IMG/VR virus record: IMGVR_UViG_3300031612_000035 | Location: 1-33,102 of that record | Source of the DNA: a virus | Length of the DNA stretch: 33,102 nt | Strand: one strand, 5' to 3' | The notes under the pieces: generated by a model | The model's database searches: none | Seen by the model: only the letters and a program-made list of their open reading frames with translations | Told to the model about the DNA's origin: nothing | Translations under genes and position numbers: made by a program | Part shown: positions 5,771 to 12,722 of the stretch, in pieces | Numbering within the stretch: position 1 is the first letter of the stretch | Layout of the letters: each line of letters starts with the position of its first letter

Positions 5771-6381
5771 ATTTCTAATTCCTTTTTTCGGTCATCATGT
5801 GCTTCAACCATTCTAGTAAAATCCTCTTCAGAAAGACCAATTGTGTTAAGTGTTTTGTTATATTTTGGTTCAAACTTTTGAAAAGATGCTTCACTACATC
5901 CGTTACTGTAAAAATCAACAACTGCTTGAATGCGGTCTTCTGATGTAAGTTGCATTGCTGGCCTTGGCGCTGTTGCAATTGTTTCATTCTTGCGCTCAAC
6001 GCCAACCATTTCATTTGCAGAGGCGTATGTGCCGCCGTGCAAGCCAAGAGAAGCTAAGGCGCGACCGATAGCGGAAGTTTCACACACCTCTAAAGCTGAA
6101 GTCTTAGTAATGTAGGACGAACCGCGAATTTCTTCCGCTAAACCCGACCCAACAATAAAACTGTCTTTGTCTTTGATTATGGCACGAACCACTACAGTTT
6201 CTTGGTCGTTATAAACCAATTCAGTTTCTATTCCGTAAGTGCCGCCAAAAGTGATACGGAACGCTTCAATTCTGGTAGAGACTTCGGTGTAAGACTTTCC
6301 ACCTTTCATGGTAACGCCGTGTGCTTTGTTAAGTTCGCTTACAAGTTCCATTGCATCGTGGAATTTTTTAGTATCAGTCAT
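5767..6381 (-). CDS. erf: ERF-family single-strand annealing protein
   Basis: This 204-aa protein matches the ERF group of annealing recombinases. The core includes YTEVSTRIEAFRITFG (about 31-46), an ETELVYNDQETVVVRAII strand region, and the signature TSALEVCETSAIGRALASLG followed by a GGTYASANEM segment (about 93-124). The C-terminal part is variable and charged. These proteins form rings that anneal complementary ssDNA and work with phage SSB. It is the second gene of the leftward recombination operon, overlapping the upstream 65-aa gene by 8 bp; AAGGA lies 10 bp before its ATG. The operon order erf-ssb-nuclease supports the call. Confidence 0.85.
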   Translation of the reverse strand: MTDTKKFHDAMELVSELNKAHGVTMKGGKSYTEVSTRIEAFRITFGGTYGIETELVYNDQETVVVRAIIKDKDSFIVGSGLAEEIRGSSYITKTSALEVCETSAIGRALASLGLHGGTYASANEMVGVERKNETIATAPRPAMQLTSEDRIQAVVDFYSNGCSEASFQKFEPKYNKTLNTIGLSEEDFTRMVEAHDDRKKELEI

Positions 6382-6571
6382 AATAATTTAATCCTTCAAA
6401 ATTGCGAATAACTGTAGTTAATTTTTGGATTGCGCTGGGAGGAAAACTAGTTTTTTGATATTCTTCATAATTAATAGCTTTAGCTTCAAATTGATTTAAA
6501 TTTTCCATCCAATGTTTATTAAGCATTGAATACATTTCGCTAATTAATTTTTCTTTATCTGAAATAGTCAT
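6374..6571 (-). CDS. Small hypothetical protein opening the recombination operon
   Basis: This 65-aa, mainly helical protein has no recognised family (DKEKLISEMYSMLNKHW, then a region ending in a Tyr-Asp tail). AAAGGA precedes the ATG by about eight bases. It is the first leftward gene after the 6572-6662 divergent intergenic region and overlaps the erf start by 8 bp, so it is probably co-expressed with the annealing protein. Confidence 0.6.
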   Translation of the reverse strand: MTISDKEKLISEMYSMLNKHWMENLNQFEAKAINYEEYQKTSFPPSAIQKLTTVIRNFEGLNYYD

Positions 6572-6584
6572 TTTGCATGTCCTT

Positions 6585-6643
6585 TGTAATCTGCATTACA
6601 GGGTTTACACTTTTTATTAAGAGGCGTAAAGGGTGTATTGCAA
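6585..6643. promoter_or_regulatory. Divergent control region with operator-like palindrome
   Basis: TGTAAT-CTGC-ATTACA (6585-6600) is a perfect palindrome in the space between the leftward recombination operon and the rightward regulator-initiator genes. TTTACAC (6604-6610) and TATTGCAA (6636-6643) follow; both recur in the 4.2-kb divergent region. On the minus strand TTGCAA followed after 18 bp by TAATAA could be a weak promoter for the recombination operon. On the plus strand TTTACA has only a poor -10 partner (TAAAGG at 17 bp), so the rightward promoter is uncertain. Confidence 0.5.
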
Positions 6644-6662
6644 ATAAGTTATGGAGATTAAA

Positions 6663-6833
6663 ATGTTAACCCTAGATGAAATTCGTGAAAAACTTAATGA
6701 TGTAAACATGAGTAAGGTTTCAAGAGATACTGGACTTTCTCGCCCAACCATATATAAGTTCTTGAATAGTATGGCTAAAATGGAATATGATACTGTTAAA
6801 AAGGTGTCTGATTATTTTGAAAAGGAAGCCTGA
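6663..6833 (+). CDS. Small HTH regulator, Cro-like
   Basis: This 56-aa DNA-binding protein consists almost entirely of one helix-turn-helix: TLDEIREKLNDVNMSKVSRDTGLSRPTIYKFLNS, with SRPTIYKFL as the recognition helix. An in-frame ATG lies 12 bp upstream (6651), but GGAG sits six bases before the ATG at 6663, so I choose the shorter form. It is placed exactly where a lambda Cro-type repressor would lie, between a divergent operator region and the replication initiator. It probably binds the palindromes at 6.6 and 4.2 kb, which is inference. Its TGA overlaps the initiator ATG (TGATG). Confidence 0.78.
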   Translation: MLTLDEIREKLNDVNMSKVSRDTGLSRPTIYKFLNSMAKMEYDTVKKVSDYFEKEA

Positions 6834-7543
6834 TGTCTCACTATATGACTGCATTGGCTATGAAACAGAAAGGTCTTCCGCCTGCGGCTAAGATTGTTTT
6901 GTATTGGATTGCCGACCATCACAATGGTGAAACAGGTAAATGCTACCCCAGCATCAACAGGCTTGCTTATGTCTCTGAGATGTCTGCAACTTCAGTCAAA
7001 AATCATCTTCGTTACTTAGAGCAAGTTGGCTTGATAAAGCGCTTTTCTCGAGTTCGTCCAGAGGGGGGGAAGTCATCAAATCAATATTCGCTTTGCCTTA
7101 ATGATGTTGAGTTATTTAACGATGGGCAAAATCCGCCTATGGGTGGGGCAAAATCTGACTGTGGGGATGGGCAAAATCCGCCTATGAACCTTGTAACTAA
7201 TAACCTTGGAACTAAACCAAGTATATTAGCTCAATCAAATAAGGATTTAGATACTAAGTTTGATGATTTTTATGCTTCATATCCAAGAAAGACAGCAAGG
7301 GGTGCTGCAAAGGTATCGTGGAGAAAGGCTTGCAAGGGAGTTGATGCTGACGTTATTATTTCTCAAGCTGCTTTATTTGCGGCTAGTGTAGAGGGTAAAG
7401 AAAAAAAGTTTATTCCACACCCAGCTACATGGTTAAATCAAGAAAGATGGGATGATGAAGTATTCGCACAAGCAGACAGCGAACAAGACCAGAATAATCT
7501 GGTACAAAAAATATTTGCAGAAATGGTGAAACCAAATGCGTGA
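6833..7543 (+). CDS. Replication initiator, lambda O-like, with N-terminal winged helix (HTH_36)
   Basis: This 236-aa protein starts with a winged-helix DNA-binding domain (about 1-90: AKIVLYWIADHHN, CYPSINRLAYVSEMS, NHLRYLEQVGLIKR). A short repetitive linker follows (about 96-120, with the DGQNPPM repeat). The C-terminal domain (about 140-215) carries FDDFYASYPRKTARGAAKVSW and HPATWLNQERW, a module common in phage replisome organisers. Such proteins bind origin iterons and load helicase through a partner. The linker-coding DNA contains three regularly spaced GGGCAAAATC elements followed by AT-rich DNA, as in the lambda O gene. It overlaps the preceding HTH gene by one base and the next gene by 8 bp. 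Confidence 0.8.
   Translation: MSHYMTALAMKQKGLPPAAKIVLYWIADHHNGETGKCYPSINRLAYVSEMSATSVKNHLRYLEQVGLIKRFSRVRPEGGKSSNQYSLCLNDVELFNDGQNPPMGGAKSDCGDGQNPPMNLVTNNLGTKPSILAQSNKDLDTKFDDFYASYPRKTARGAAKVSWRKACKGVDADVIISQAALFAASVEGKEKKFIPHPATWLNQERWDDEVFAQADSEQDQNNLVQKIFAEMVKPNA
7121..7250 (+). other. Candidate replication origin: three iterons plus AT-rich stretch inside the initiator gene
   Basis: GGGCAAAATC occurs at 7124-7133, 7146-7155 and 7169-7178, with spacings of 22 and 23 bp, about two helical turns each. The outer two copies are embedded in an identical 21-bp repeat (7121-7141 and 7167-7187); the middle one is imperfect. AT-rich DNA follows (about 7188-7260), a possible unwinding element. Lambda-type origins have this layout within the O gene, so an origin is a reasonable inference. 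Confidence 0.6.
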
Positions 7544-8009
7544 TGAACAAATTCAACAACTGACACTAAAACTTCTGAGCCGCCTAAACCCGCCTCGTGC
7601 GTTGACAGGACAAGCACAGGCAATCAAGGATGAAGCAACATTCCTAGCTAAGTGCATTAACCGTGTAGCGCCAACTCAAGGTCTAAATGATTGGTTTGAG
7701 AACTTTGAAGAGGCTGTGCTAGGTAATTTAGAGACAAGAACATGGCCGACTGCCAAAGAATTGTCCAAGGCTGCATCACAAATCATAAAGGCTCGGCCAG
7801 TGTTCGCTAACCATATGGGTGAGAGCGAGTGGTCACTTTCACCAGCAAAGATTAATGCAAAACGCATTCAAGGTGGTTTTTCTGTATGTGACACATGGTT
7901 GAGCGGCAATAAATTAAAAGAGATTTTAGCTACTGGTCTGGTAAGCGAAAATGATTTGCATCCTTACCAAAGAACAGCATCCTTGCAAAGAGATGAGCTT
8001 TATGGTTAA
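7536..8009 (+). CDS. Replication-region protein of unknown function (possible helicase-loader analogue)
   Basis: This 157-aa soluble, helical protein has no Walker motif. Recognisable stretches are ALTGQAQAIKDEATFLAKCIN (23-43) and WPTAKELSKAASQIIKARP (about 69-87), but I cannot name the family with confidence. It overlaps the O-like initiator by 8 bp and ends the early rightward operon. That is the position of a lambda P-type helicase loader, which is context inference only. A strong terminator lies about 65 bp downstream. Confidence 0.6.
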   Translation: MRDEQIQQLTLKLLSRLNPPRALTGQAQAIKDEATFLAKCINRVAPTQGLNDWFENFEEAVLGNLETRTWPTAKELSKAASQIIKARPVFANHMGESEWSLSPAKINAKRIQGGFSVCDTWLSGNKLKEILATGLVSENDLHPYQRTASLQRDELYG

Positions 8010-8127
8010 ATTTAATTGCTGCTTTTGCAGTCTGCTCGGTAGACCCCTTCCTGTGGGTCAGCCATTAACTATCTGGCAGAGAGATAAGACGGAGCCTCTT
8101 ATTTTTCTGCCAGCTTTTTTAATTTAG
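8002..8127 (+). CDS. Possible 41-aa Cys-rich small protein
   Basis: An ATG overlapping the stop of the preceding gene (ATGGTTAA) opens a 41-codon frame (MVKFNCCFCSLLGRPLPVGQ...) ending at TAG. The placement would allow translational coupling. Against it, the last third is the stem of a strong terminator (8073-8120), and 8019-8030 and 8042-8059 form short hairpins, so the segment may be noncoding structured RNA instead. Confidence 0.3.
   Translation: MVKFNCCFCSLLGRPLPVGQPLTIWQRDKTEPLIFLPAFLI
8073..8120 (+). terminator. Strong Rho-independent terminator between early and late genes
   Basis: CTGGCAGA at 8073-8080 begins a 17-bp stem (8073-8089 with 8097-8113, two G:T wobbles, no mismatch) closed by a 7-nt loop and followed by TTTTTT (8115-8120). 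Two smaller hairpins precede it: CTGC/GCAG at 8019-8030 and GACCC/GGGTC at 8042-8059. It separates the replication operon from the terminase genes, so late transcription needs its own promoter downstream or antitermination. Confidence 0.9.
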
Positions 8128-8151
8128 ACGCACCCTTTATAGGACGTAACT

Positions 8152-8478
8152 ATGAATGAAGACATAAAATCCCCAAAAGTAGGGACATCTACGGAAAAAA
8201 AATCTGCTGGCAATCGCGGTAAAGGCAGAAAAAAAGGCGTTCCAAACAAAAACACAACACTTCTTAAAGACGCAATACTTTTGGCTGCTGAGAAAGCTGG
8301 CAACTCTATGGGTAATGCTGGAATGGTTTCCTACCTTGAATTTCAAGCAACCGAAAACCCCAACGGGTTTATGACTTTGATGGGCAAAGTTCTTCCAATG
8401 CAAATCAATGGTTCTGGAGATGGTGGCGAACACGTTATTACCTACAAGTGGTTAAGCGATGCCGACCAAGACAATTAA
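8152..8478 (+). CDS. Terminase small subunit (probable)
   Basis: This 108-aa protein has a basic N-terminus (GNRGKGRKKGVPNKNTTLLKDA, about 20-41) and a helical core. It ends its conserved part with NPNGFMTLMGKVLPMQINGSGD (about 69-90), a pattern common in small terminase-like proteins placed before TerL in marine phages. It would recognise packaging-start DNA and feed it to TerL. AGGA lies seven bases before the ATG. It overlaps the large subunit by 20 bp. Position supports the call as much as sequence. Confidence 0.72.
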   Translation: MNEDIKSPKVGTSTEKKSAGNRGKGRKKGVPNKNTTLLKDAILLAAEKAGNSMGNAGMVSYLEFQATENPNGFMTLMGKVLPMQINGSGDGGEHVITYKWLSDADQDN

Positions 8479-9718
8479 GTACAGACCTAGAAAGCATGTA
8501 AAGGCGTATCATGCACGGAAGCAGCGTTGGGCGGTAATTGTGGCTCACAGGCGCTTTGGCAAGACAGTAGCGGCTATTAATGACTTAATCCGCGATGCTT
8601 TAACAATACAGCGCGAAAATGTTCGTTGCGCTTATATTGCCCCGTACTATCGGCAAGCCAAAGCAATCGTTTGGGATTACCTAAAAGAATATACCAAAGA
8701 CATTGAAGGCGTTGAAATTAATATTGCTGAATTGCGTGTAGATTTTGCCAACGGTGCTAGGGTCCGACTGTTTGGTGCGGATAACTATGACGCTATGCGT
8801 GGCCTCTATTTTGACAGCGTTGTTTTGGATGAACCCGCTGACTTTCCAGTATCTGCTTGGCCCACTGTAATACGGCCTGCTTTGGCTGATCGAAAGGGAC
8901 GCGCTACATTTATAGGGACGCCAAAAGGAAAAAATGAGTTTTGGGACACATACCATTACGCAAAATCGCATCCTGATTGGTATTGCGATATTTTTAAATC
9001 ATCTGAAACAGGTATATTAGACGCTGAAGAACTTGAAGAAGCTAAAAGGGCAATGGGGCCAGATAGGTTTGAACAAGAATTTGAGTGCAGTTTTGAGGCC
9101 GCTATTCAAGGTTCTTTTTATGCTCAAGAAATGAAAACGGCAACTTCTGACGAAAGAGTAACTAATGTTCCATATGATCCCGGGGCTAGTGTAATAACCT
9201 CTTGGGATTTGGGCATTGGTGATAGCACTGCCATTTGGTTTGCACAGTTTGTTGGCCAAGAGGTGCGAGTAATAGATTATTACGAAAACAGTGGAGTTGG
9301 CTTAGATCATTATGCAAAAGTTCTAAACGAAAAAGGATATGCTTATTCTGAACATATTTTACCGCATGATGTGAGAGTTAAAGAACTTGGAACGGGTAAA
9401 AGTCGCTTGGAAACCCTAGATGCGCTGGGCATAAAAAACATTACAATTGCACCTATGCTTGCTGTAGAAGATGGCATTCAGTCTGTTAGAACAATGATCT
9501 CTCGATGCTGGTTTGACATTAAAAAATGCGACAGAGGTGTTGAAGCACTTCGCCAATATCGCAGAGAATTTGATGAAAAACTCAAAACATGGCGGGGAAG
9601 GCCGCTTCACGATTGGACTTCACACGCTGCTGACAGTTTTAGGTATATGGCTGTCGGGTATCAAAAACAGACTGATTGGGGTGAACCAATACGCAGAAAC
9701 CTTAAAGGTATCGCATAA
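8459..9718 (+). CDS. terL: Terminase large subunit
   Basis: This 419-aa packaging motor protein has a Walker A-like AHRRFGKT (29-36), Walker B VVLDEPAD (121-128, catalytic E125) and coupling motif GTPKG (153-157). The C-terminal RNase H-like nuclease has acidic residues at SWDLG (D250), VIDYYE (about D273) and HDWTSHAADSFRY (D385/D392). It hydrolyses ATP to pump DNA through the portal into the prohead and cuts concatemers. Length is on the short side but complete for podovirus enzymes. It overlaps the small subunit by 20 bp. Confidence 0.96.
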   Translation: MPTKTIKYRPRKHVKAYHARKQRWAVIVAHRRFGKTVAAINDLIRDALTIQRENVRCAYIAPYYRQAKAIVWDYLKEYTKDIEGVEINIAELRVDFANGARVRLFGADNYDAMRGLYFDSVVLDEPADFPVSAWPTVIRPALADRKGRATFIGTPKGKNEFWDTYHYAKSHPDWYCDIFKSSETGILDAEELEEAKRAMGPDRFEQEFECSFEAAIQGSFYAQEMKTATSDERVTNVPYDPGASVITSWDLGIGDSTAIWFAQFVGQEVRVIDYYENSGVGLDHYAKVLNEKGYAYSEHILPHDVRVKELGTGKSRLETLDALGIKNITIAPMLAVEDGIQSVRTMISRCWFDIKKCDRGVEALRQYRREFDEKLKTWRGRPLHDWTSHAADSFRYMAVGYQKQTDWGEPIRRNLKGIA

Positions 9719-9730
9719 CAATTGAACCTG

Positions 9731-9739
9731 TGTTATATT
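9731..9739 (+). promoter_or_regulatory. Candidate extended -10 promoter upstream of the structural genes
   Basis: TG-T-TATATT (9731-9739) is an extended -10 element in the 43-bp gap after terL, about 23 bp before the next ATG, which has a strong AAGGAG site. No -35 box is visible at the right distance. It could provide extra expression of structural genes. Confidence 0.3.
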
Positions 9740-9761
9740 CTCAATAACCAAGGAGATTTAC

Positions 9762-10124
9762 ATGGGTATTCTTAATGATACTGTAACGAATTTTATGGAA
9801 AAAAGTTTGTTGGGCCAAGTTTATAAAGCGGGTGGCAGAGTAGTAAACGCTTTTGGCGGTAAAGGCGGTGGCAGAGTTGAAAATCCCGCTGATGTTCGTA
9901 AATATGAAGAACAAGTTTATAGCCAGCAATATAAGCCAGACGGAACCCTTGCTGATGACAGCCCTGCAAGTCTATTGCAAATTTGGAACAACATGCCGTA
10001 TTCAACTAAAAGCAACGAAGAAGCTCTTGAAGATAGCATTAGGCCGCGTCTTATAAATGATGGTCGGTTTGGGTACAGAAACTCAGCAGCTCACAAGAAT
10101 GAAATGCGTTTGCGTGGACAATAA
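9762..10124 (+). CDS. Hypothetical virion-region protein
   Basis: This is a 120-aa protein with a helical, Gly-containing N-terminal part (LGQVYKAGGRVVNAFGGKGGGRVEN, about 17-41) and a polar remainder. No family is recognised. It has the strongest ribosome binding site of this area (AAGGAG, seven bases before the ATG). The segment preceding it is a small intergenic gap with a possible promoter. It sits between terL and the ART-like protein, a place where marine podoviruses often encode minor structural or packaged proteins; that role is not shown by the sequence. Confidence 0.65.
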   Translation: MGILNDTVTNFMEKSLLGQVYKAGGRVVNAFGGKGGGRVENPADVRKYEEQVYSQQYKPDGTLADDSPASLLQIWNNMPYSTKSNEEALEDSIRPRLINDGRFGYRNSAAHKNEMRLRGQ

Positions 10125-10136
10125 AGGGATTGTTTG

Positions 10137-11714
10137 ATGGCTGGATTGCTTGATTCACCAAGTCGTGACGAATACCTTTCGCGCCGCGCCTCAGAACGCG
10201 AAGCATATTTTGCTAAACGCGCCGAAATGCGCCGAAATGGCGAACGTGACTTTACTGGTGCGGATGCAGCCCGATTTGCAGCTGAGATGACGCCAATACT
10301 TGGTGACGCAATGGCTGTAAAGGAGCTTTGGGAAGAAGCAACTTCAGATAGCCCTAATTGGGGTTTGGTTGGATTGTTGGGTGGAACGGCTGTTCTTGGT
10401 TTGATACCCGGCGTTGGCGATGCAGCTGCAAAAGCTGTGAAGGCTGGTGCGCAAGGTTTGCTTGATACGGTCAAGCGTGTTGAGGTTGACCCGGATGCTA
10501 TGGGTTCGCTGTTGGGTAATGTGCGGTTCAAGCCGAAAGGTGACTTTGATGTAACCCGAAAAGACGCCTCTGGGATTTTTGGCGAAGGTTCAGAGCGGGT
10601 TCGCTATACTGACCCCAAAAGCAAATCAACGATGGAGGTTGTTGTTCGCCCAGACGGTAGCGCTTCCGTGCTTGATCTTGTGGTCCCAGATGAGTCACGC
10701 GGCAAAGGTTTAGGCCAAAATTTGCAGGCGCAAGTTATGAAAGATTTTCCAATGATGGGGGGTCAGGTTTCATCTAAAGCCGCTGCAACAACTGCATATC
10801 GGCTTGGTCGGCGTCCCGTTGGCCAGCCCAACGCAACGCTTGACGATGTATTTGCGGCGATTGATGATATGTCTTCAGTAAACCTTGTGTCGCCAGATAT
10901 GCAAAAAAAGCTAACCTCAACAACTAGACTTTTGCCCGATGCTAAAAATAACGCGGAACAAATTGCAAAAGATATATTAGAATTACGCGCCGCTGGTAGA
11001 TCAGATGAAGTCACTGAGCAAATGATGGCTGCGGCTGATGATCAGTATATGTTTGCTAATACGCCACTCGATATGAGCCAAGAGGCGCGAATGGCTAGGG
11101 CGTCTGAACAAGAAAATCTTGGAGACTATTTTCACGGGTCAAATCTTGATTTTTCGGGCTTTGACAGAAGCACAAGAGGAGCATTCCTAAGCGACAGCCC
11201 TGCTGTTGCCGACAGTTATGTTGGCAGAGATGGCGGCATTATTTATCCAGTTTTGGTGCGCGGCGGCTCTGACTTCCCCGTGGTGCAGGCAGGTGGAGAA
11301 TTTTACAGTCATATTCCGTTAAGTGGTCTTCCTGATGAACTTGGTTATCTCAAGAATGACGCGCAATCAAACCGAATGAGTACCGATGAGATTGTTTCTC
11401 GTTCTGGAGAGCAGCGTTTGCCCGGTGTAATATTTGAGGACGTTGTTGACCCCGGCCCAAATATTAAACAATATCTTGGTGAAACTAGTGAAATGGCCGA
11501 TGAAAGGCTTGCACAATCTCAATTACCATCAGACGTTATTAACGTGGGTGACCCACGCAAAATTCGCTCTAAATTTGCCCGTTTTGACCCAGAGTTTCGT
11601 CACCTAAAAAACTTATCAGCGGCTGTAGGGATTGCCCCAGCTGGCTTACTAACCTTACAAGAAGTGCAGAAACGTGCTAATGAAGAGCAACAAAGGCAAG
11701 GATTGTTACAGTAA
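10137..11714 (+). CDS. Multidomain protein: pretoxin-like, GNAT-like and ART-like domains
   Basis: This 525-aa protein starts at the ATG at 10137, with AAGGG eight bases upstream; a TTG just before is less likely. Three parts can be seen. Residues about 47-100 (MTPILGDAMAVKELWEEA, then GLVGLLGGTAVLGLIPGVGDAAAKA) resemble the hydrophobic pretoxin segment of polymorphic toxins. About 165-228 has strand VLDLVVPDES, the acetyl-CoA-loop-like SRGKGLG (187-193), and AYRLGRRPVG, as in GNAT acetyltransferases. About 330-490 has YFHGS, AFLSDSPAVADSY, IIYPVLV, RLPGVIFEDV and DPRKIRS...ARFDPE, resembling ADP-ribosyltransferases of phage polyvalent proteins; H333, Y361 and E434 are triad candidates. It may be packaged and injected to modify host proteins. 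Domain names are by pattern, not search. Confidence 0.6.
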   Translation: MAGLLDSPSRDEYLSRRASEREAYFAKRAEMRRNGERDFTGADAARFAAEMTPILGDAMAVKELWEEATSDSPNWGLVGLLGGTAVLGLIPGVGDAAAKAVKAGAQGLLDTVKRVEVDPDAMGSLLGNVRFKPKGDFDVTRKDASGIFGEGSERVRYTDPKSKSTMEVVVRPDGSASVLDLVVPDESRGKGLGQNLQAQVMKDFPMMGGQVSSKAAATTAYRLGRRPVGQPNATLDDVFAAIDDMSSVNLVSPDMQKKLTSTTRLLPDAKNNAEQIAKDILELRAAGRSDEVTEQMMAAADDQYMFANTPLDMSQEARMARASEQENLGDYFHGSNLDFSGFDRSTRGAFLSDSPAVADSYVGRDGGIIYPVLVRGGSDFPVVQAGGEFYSHIPLSGLPDELGYLKNDAQSNRMSTDEIVSRSGEQRLPGVIFEDVVDPGPNIKQYLGETSEMADERLAQSQLPSDVINVGDPRKIRSKFARFDPEFRHLKNLSAAVGIAPAGLLTLQEVQKRANEEQQRQGLLQ

Positions 11715-12337
11715 TGACAATAGCAACATACGCAGAATTGCAATCTACAATCGCTTTGTTTATTAACAGGGACGATAGCGCAGCAATTATACCCACATGG
11801 ATTTCAATGGCGGAAGATAACATGAACCGTGCTGTTCGTCATTGGCGTCAAGAAAAGCGCAGTAGCGCAAATTTAAACTCAAGATATAACGAAGTCCCAG
11901 ATGATTTTTTACAAATTATTAGGTTCGGTATAACTAGTAATAAGACTTCCTCACTTGATCTAATAAGCCAAGGGGAAATTCTTGACCGAAGATCGAAAAG
12001 TGCTAATGTCTCTGGACTTCCATTATTCTATGCACTTACCGCTGGAGAAATAGAACTTTTTCCAACTCCAGCTGAGGCGTACCCTACGGAACTTTATTAC
12101 TATAGCAAAATTGATAGGTTAAGTGATACCAATACATCCAATTGGCTTTTGTCTAATTTTCAAGATGCATATCTTTATGGCTCTTTAATCCATTCTGCAC
12201 CTTATCTTGGGGATGATGGTCGTTTGCCAGTTTGGGCTGCGTTGCACCAAAGTGCAATTGATGCTATAAATGTTGAAAGTGAAGCAGTTAAATCTGGTGG
12301 CTCGGGCCGCCGCTTAAAAATCAGGGGGCTATCGTGA
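11714..12337 (+). CDS. Head-tail adaptor protein, SU10-adaptor-like
   Basis: This 207-aa protein matches the adaptor family of short-tailed phages: an N-terminal helical pattern (TYAELQSTIALFINRDD...IPTWISMAEDNMNRAVRHWRQEKR, about 5-49), EVPDDFLQIIRF, then a C-terminal helical part with DAYLYGSLIHSAPYLGDDGRLPVW. In related podoviruses this protein forms the ring that bridges portal and tail nozzle or fibres. The ATG overlaps the upstream TAA (TAATG). It opens the tail block even though the portal gene lies 16 kb downstream. Confidence 0.82.
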   Translation: MTIATYAELQSTIALFINRDDSAAIIPTWISMAEDNMNRAVRHWRQEKRSSANLNSRYNEVPDDFLQIIRFGITSNKTSSLDLISQGEILDRRSKSANVSGLPLFYALTAGEIELFPTPAEAYPTELYYYSKIDRLSDTNTSNWLLSNFQDAYLYGSLIHSAPYLGDDGRLPVWAALHQSAIDAINVESEAVKSGGSGRRLKIRGLS

Positions 12338-12714
12338 GCTTTTCCAATACATATGAAACACACATTCTGAATTACGCTTTTACTGCTTCTTCAGTTACCC
12401 GCCCCACAGCATGGTATGTTGGATTATTTACATCTAATCCCGGGGAGGGGCAGGGTGGAACAGAAATTTCTGGAAATGGATATGTCAGAAAGTCTGCCAC
12501 ATTCACTGTAAGTGGAAACACTGGAACTACTAGCAATATTATTGAGTTTCCAGCTGCAACAGGCTCTTGGGGTACAATCTCTTACATTGCAATATTTGAT
12601 GCTTCAACCAATGGCACTCAGATTGCTTACGCGGCCTTGGCTACACCTAAAACAATCGACACTGCTGACATTCTTCGTATCCCGGCTGGCGATATTGATA
12701 TAACTTTAGATTAA
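12334..12714 (+). CDS. Tail fibre/structural protein with beta-rich fold
   Basis: This 126-aa protein is of a type frequent in phage tail regions (ILNYAFTASSVTRPTAWYVGLFTSNP, ISGNGYVRKSATF, a SYIAIFDASTNGTQIAYAAL segment, and a DILRIPAGDIDITLD end). It is nearly all beta strand. It starts at GTG (GTGA overlapping the adaptor stop), preceded by a GGGGG ribosome binding site. It probably contributes to the fibre or baseplate region; the precise site in the virion is unknown. Confidence 0.72.
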   Translation: MSFSNTYETHILNYAFTASSVTRPTAWYVGLFTSNPGEGQGGTEISGNGYVRKSATFTVSGNTGTTSNIIEFPAATGSWGTISYIAIFDASTNGTQIAYAALATPKTIDTADILRIPAGDIDITLD

Positions 12715-12722
12715 GGTGACGC

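Noticed and set aside
2062-6571. Possible integration module or attachment site in the leftward early region
   Set aside because: No integrase, excisionase or long repeat consistent with att sites was seen; the genes are HTH, recombination and unknown small proteins.
4275-8009. Search for DNA polymerase, primase-helicase or RNA polymerase genes
   Set aside because: None of the reading frames shows their motifs; the phage appears to rely on host replication and transcription enzymes plus its O-like initiator.
10091-10531. Minus-strand open frame of 146 codons
   Set aside because: It is the antisense of the well-supported 525-aa gene, with no ribosome binding site and low-complexity composition typical of a shadow frame.
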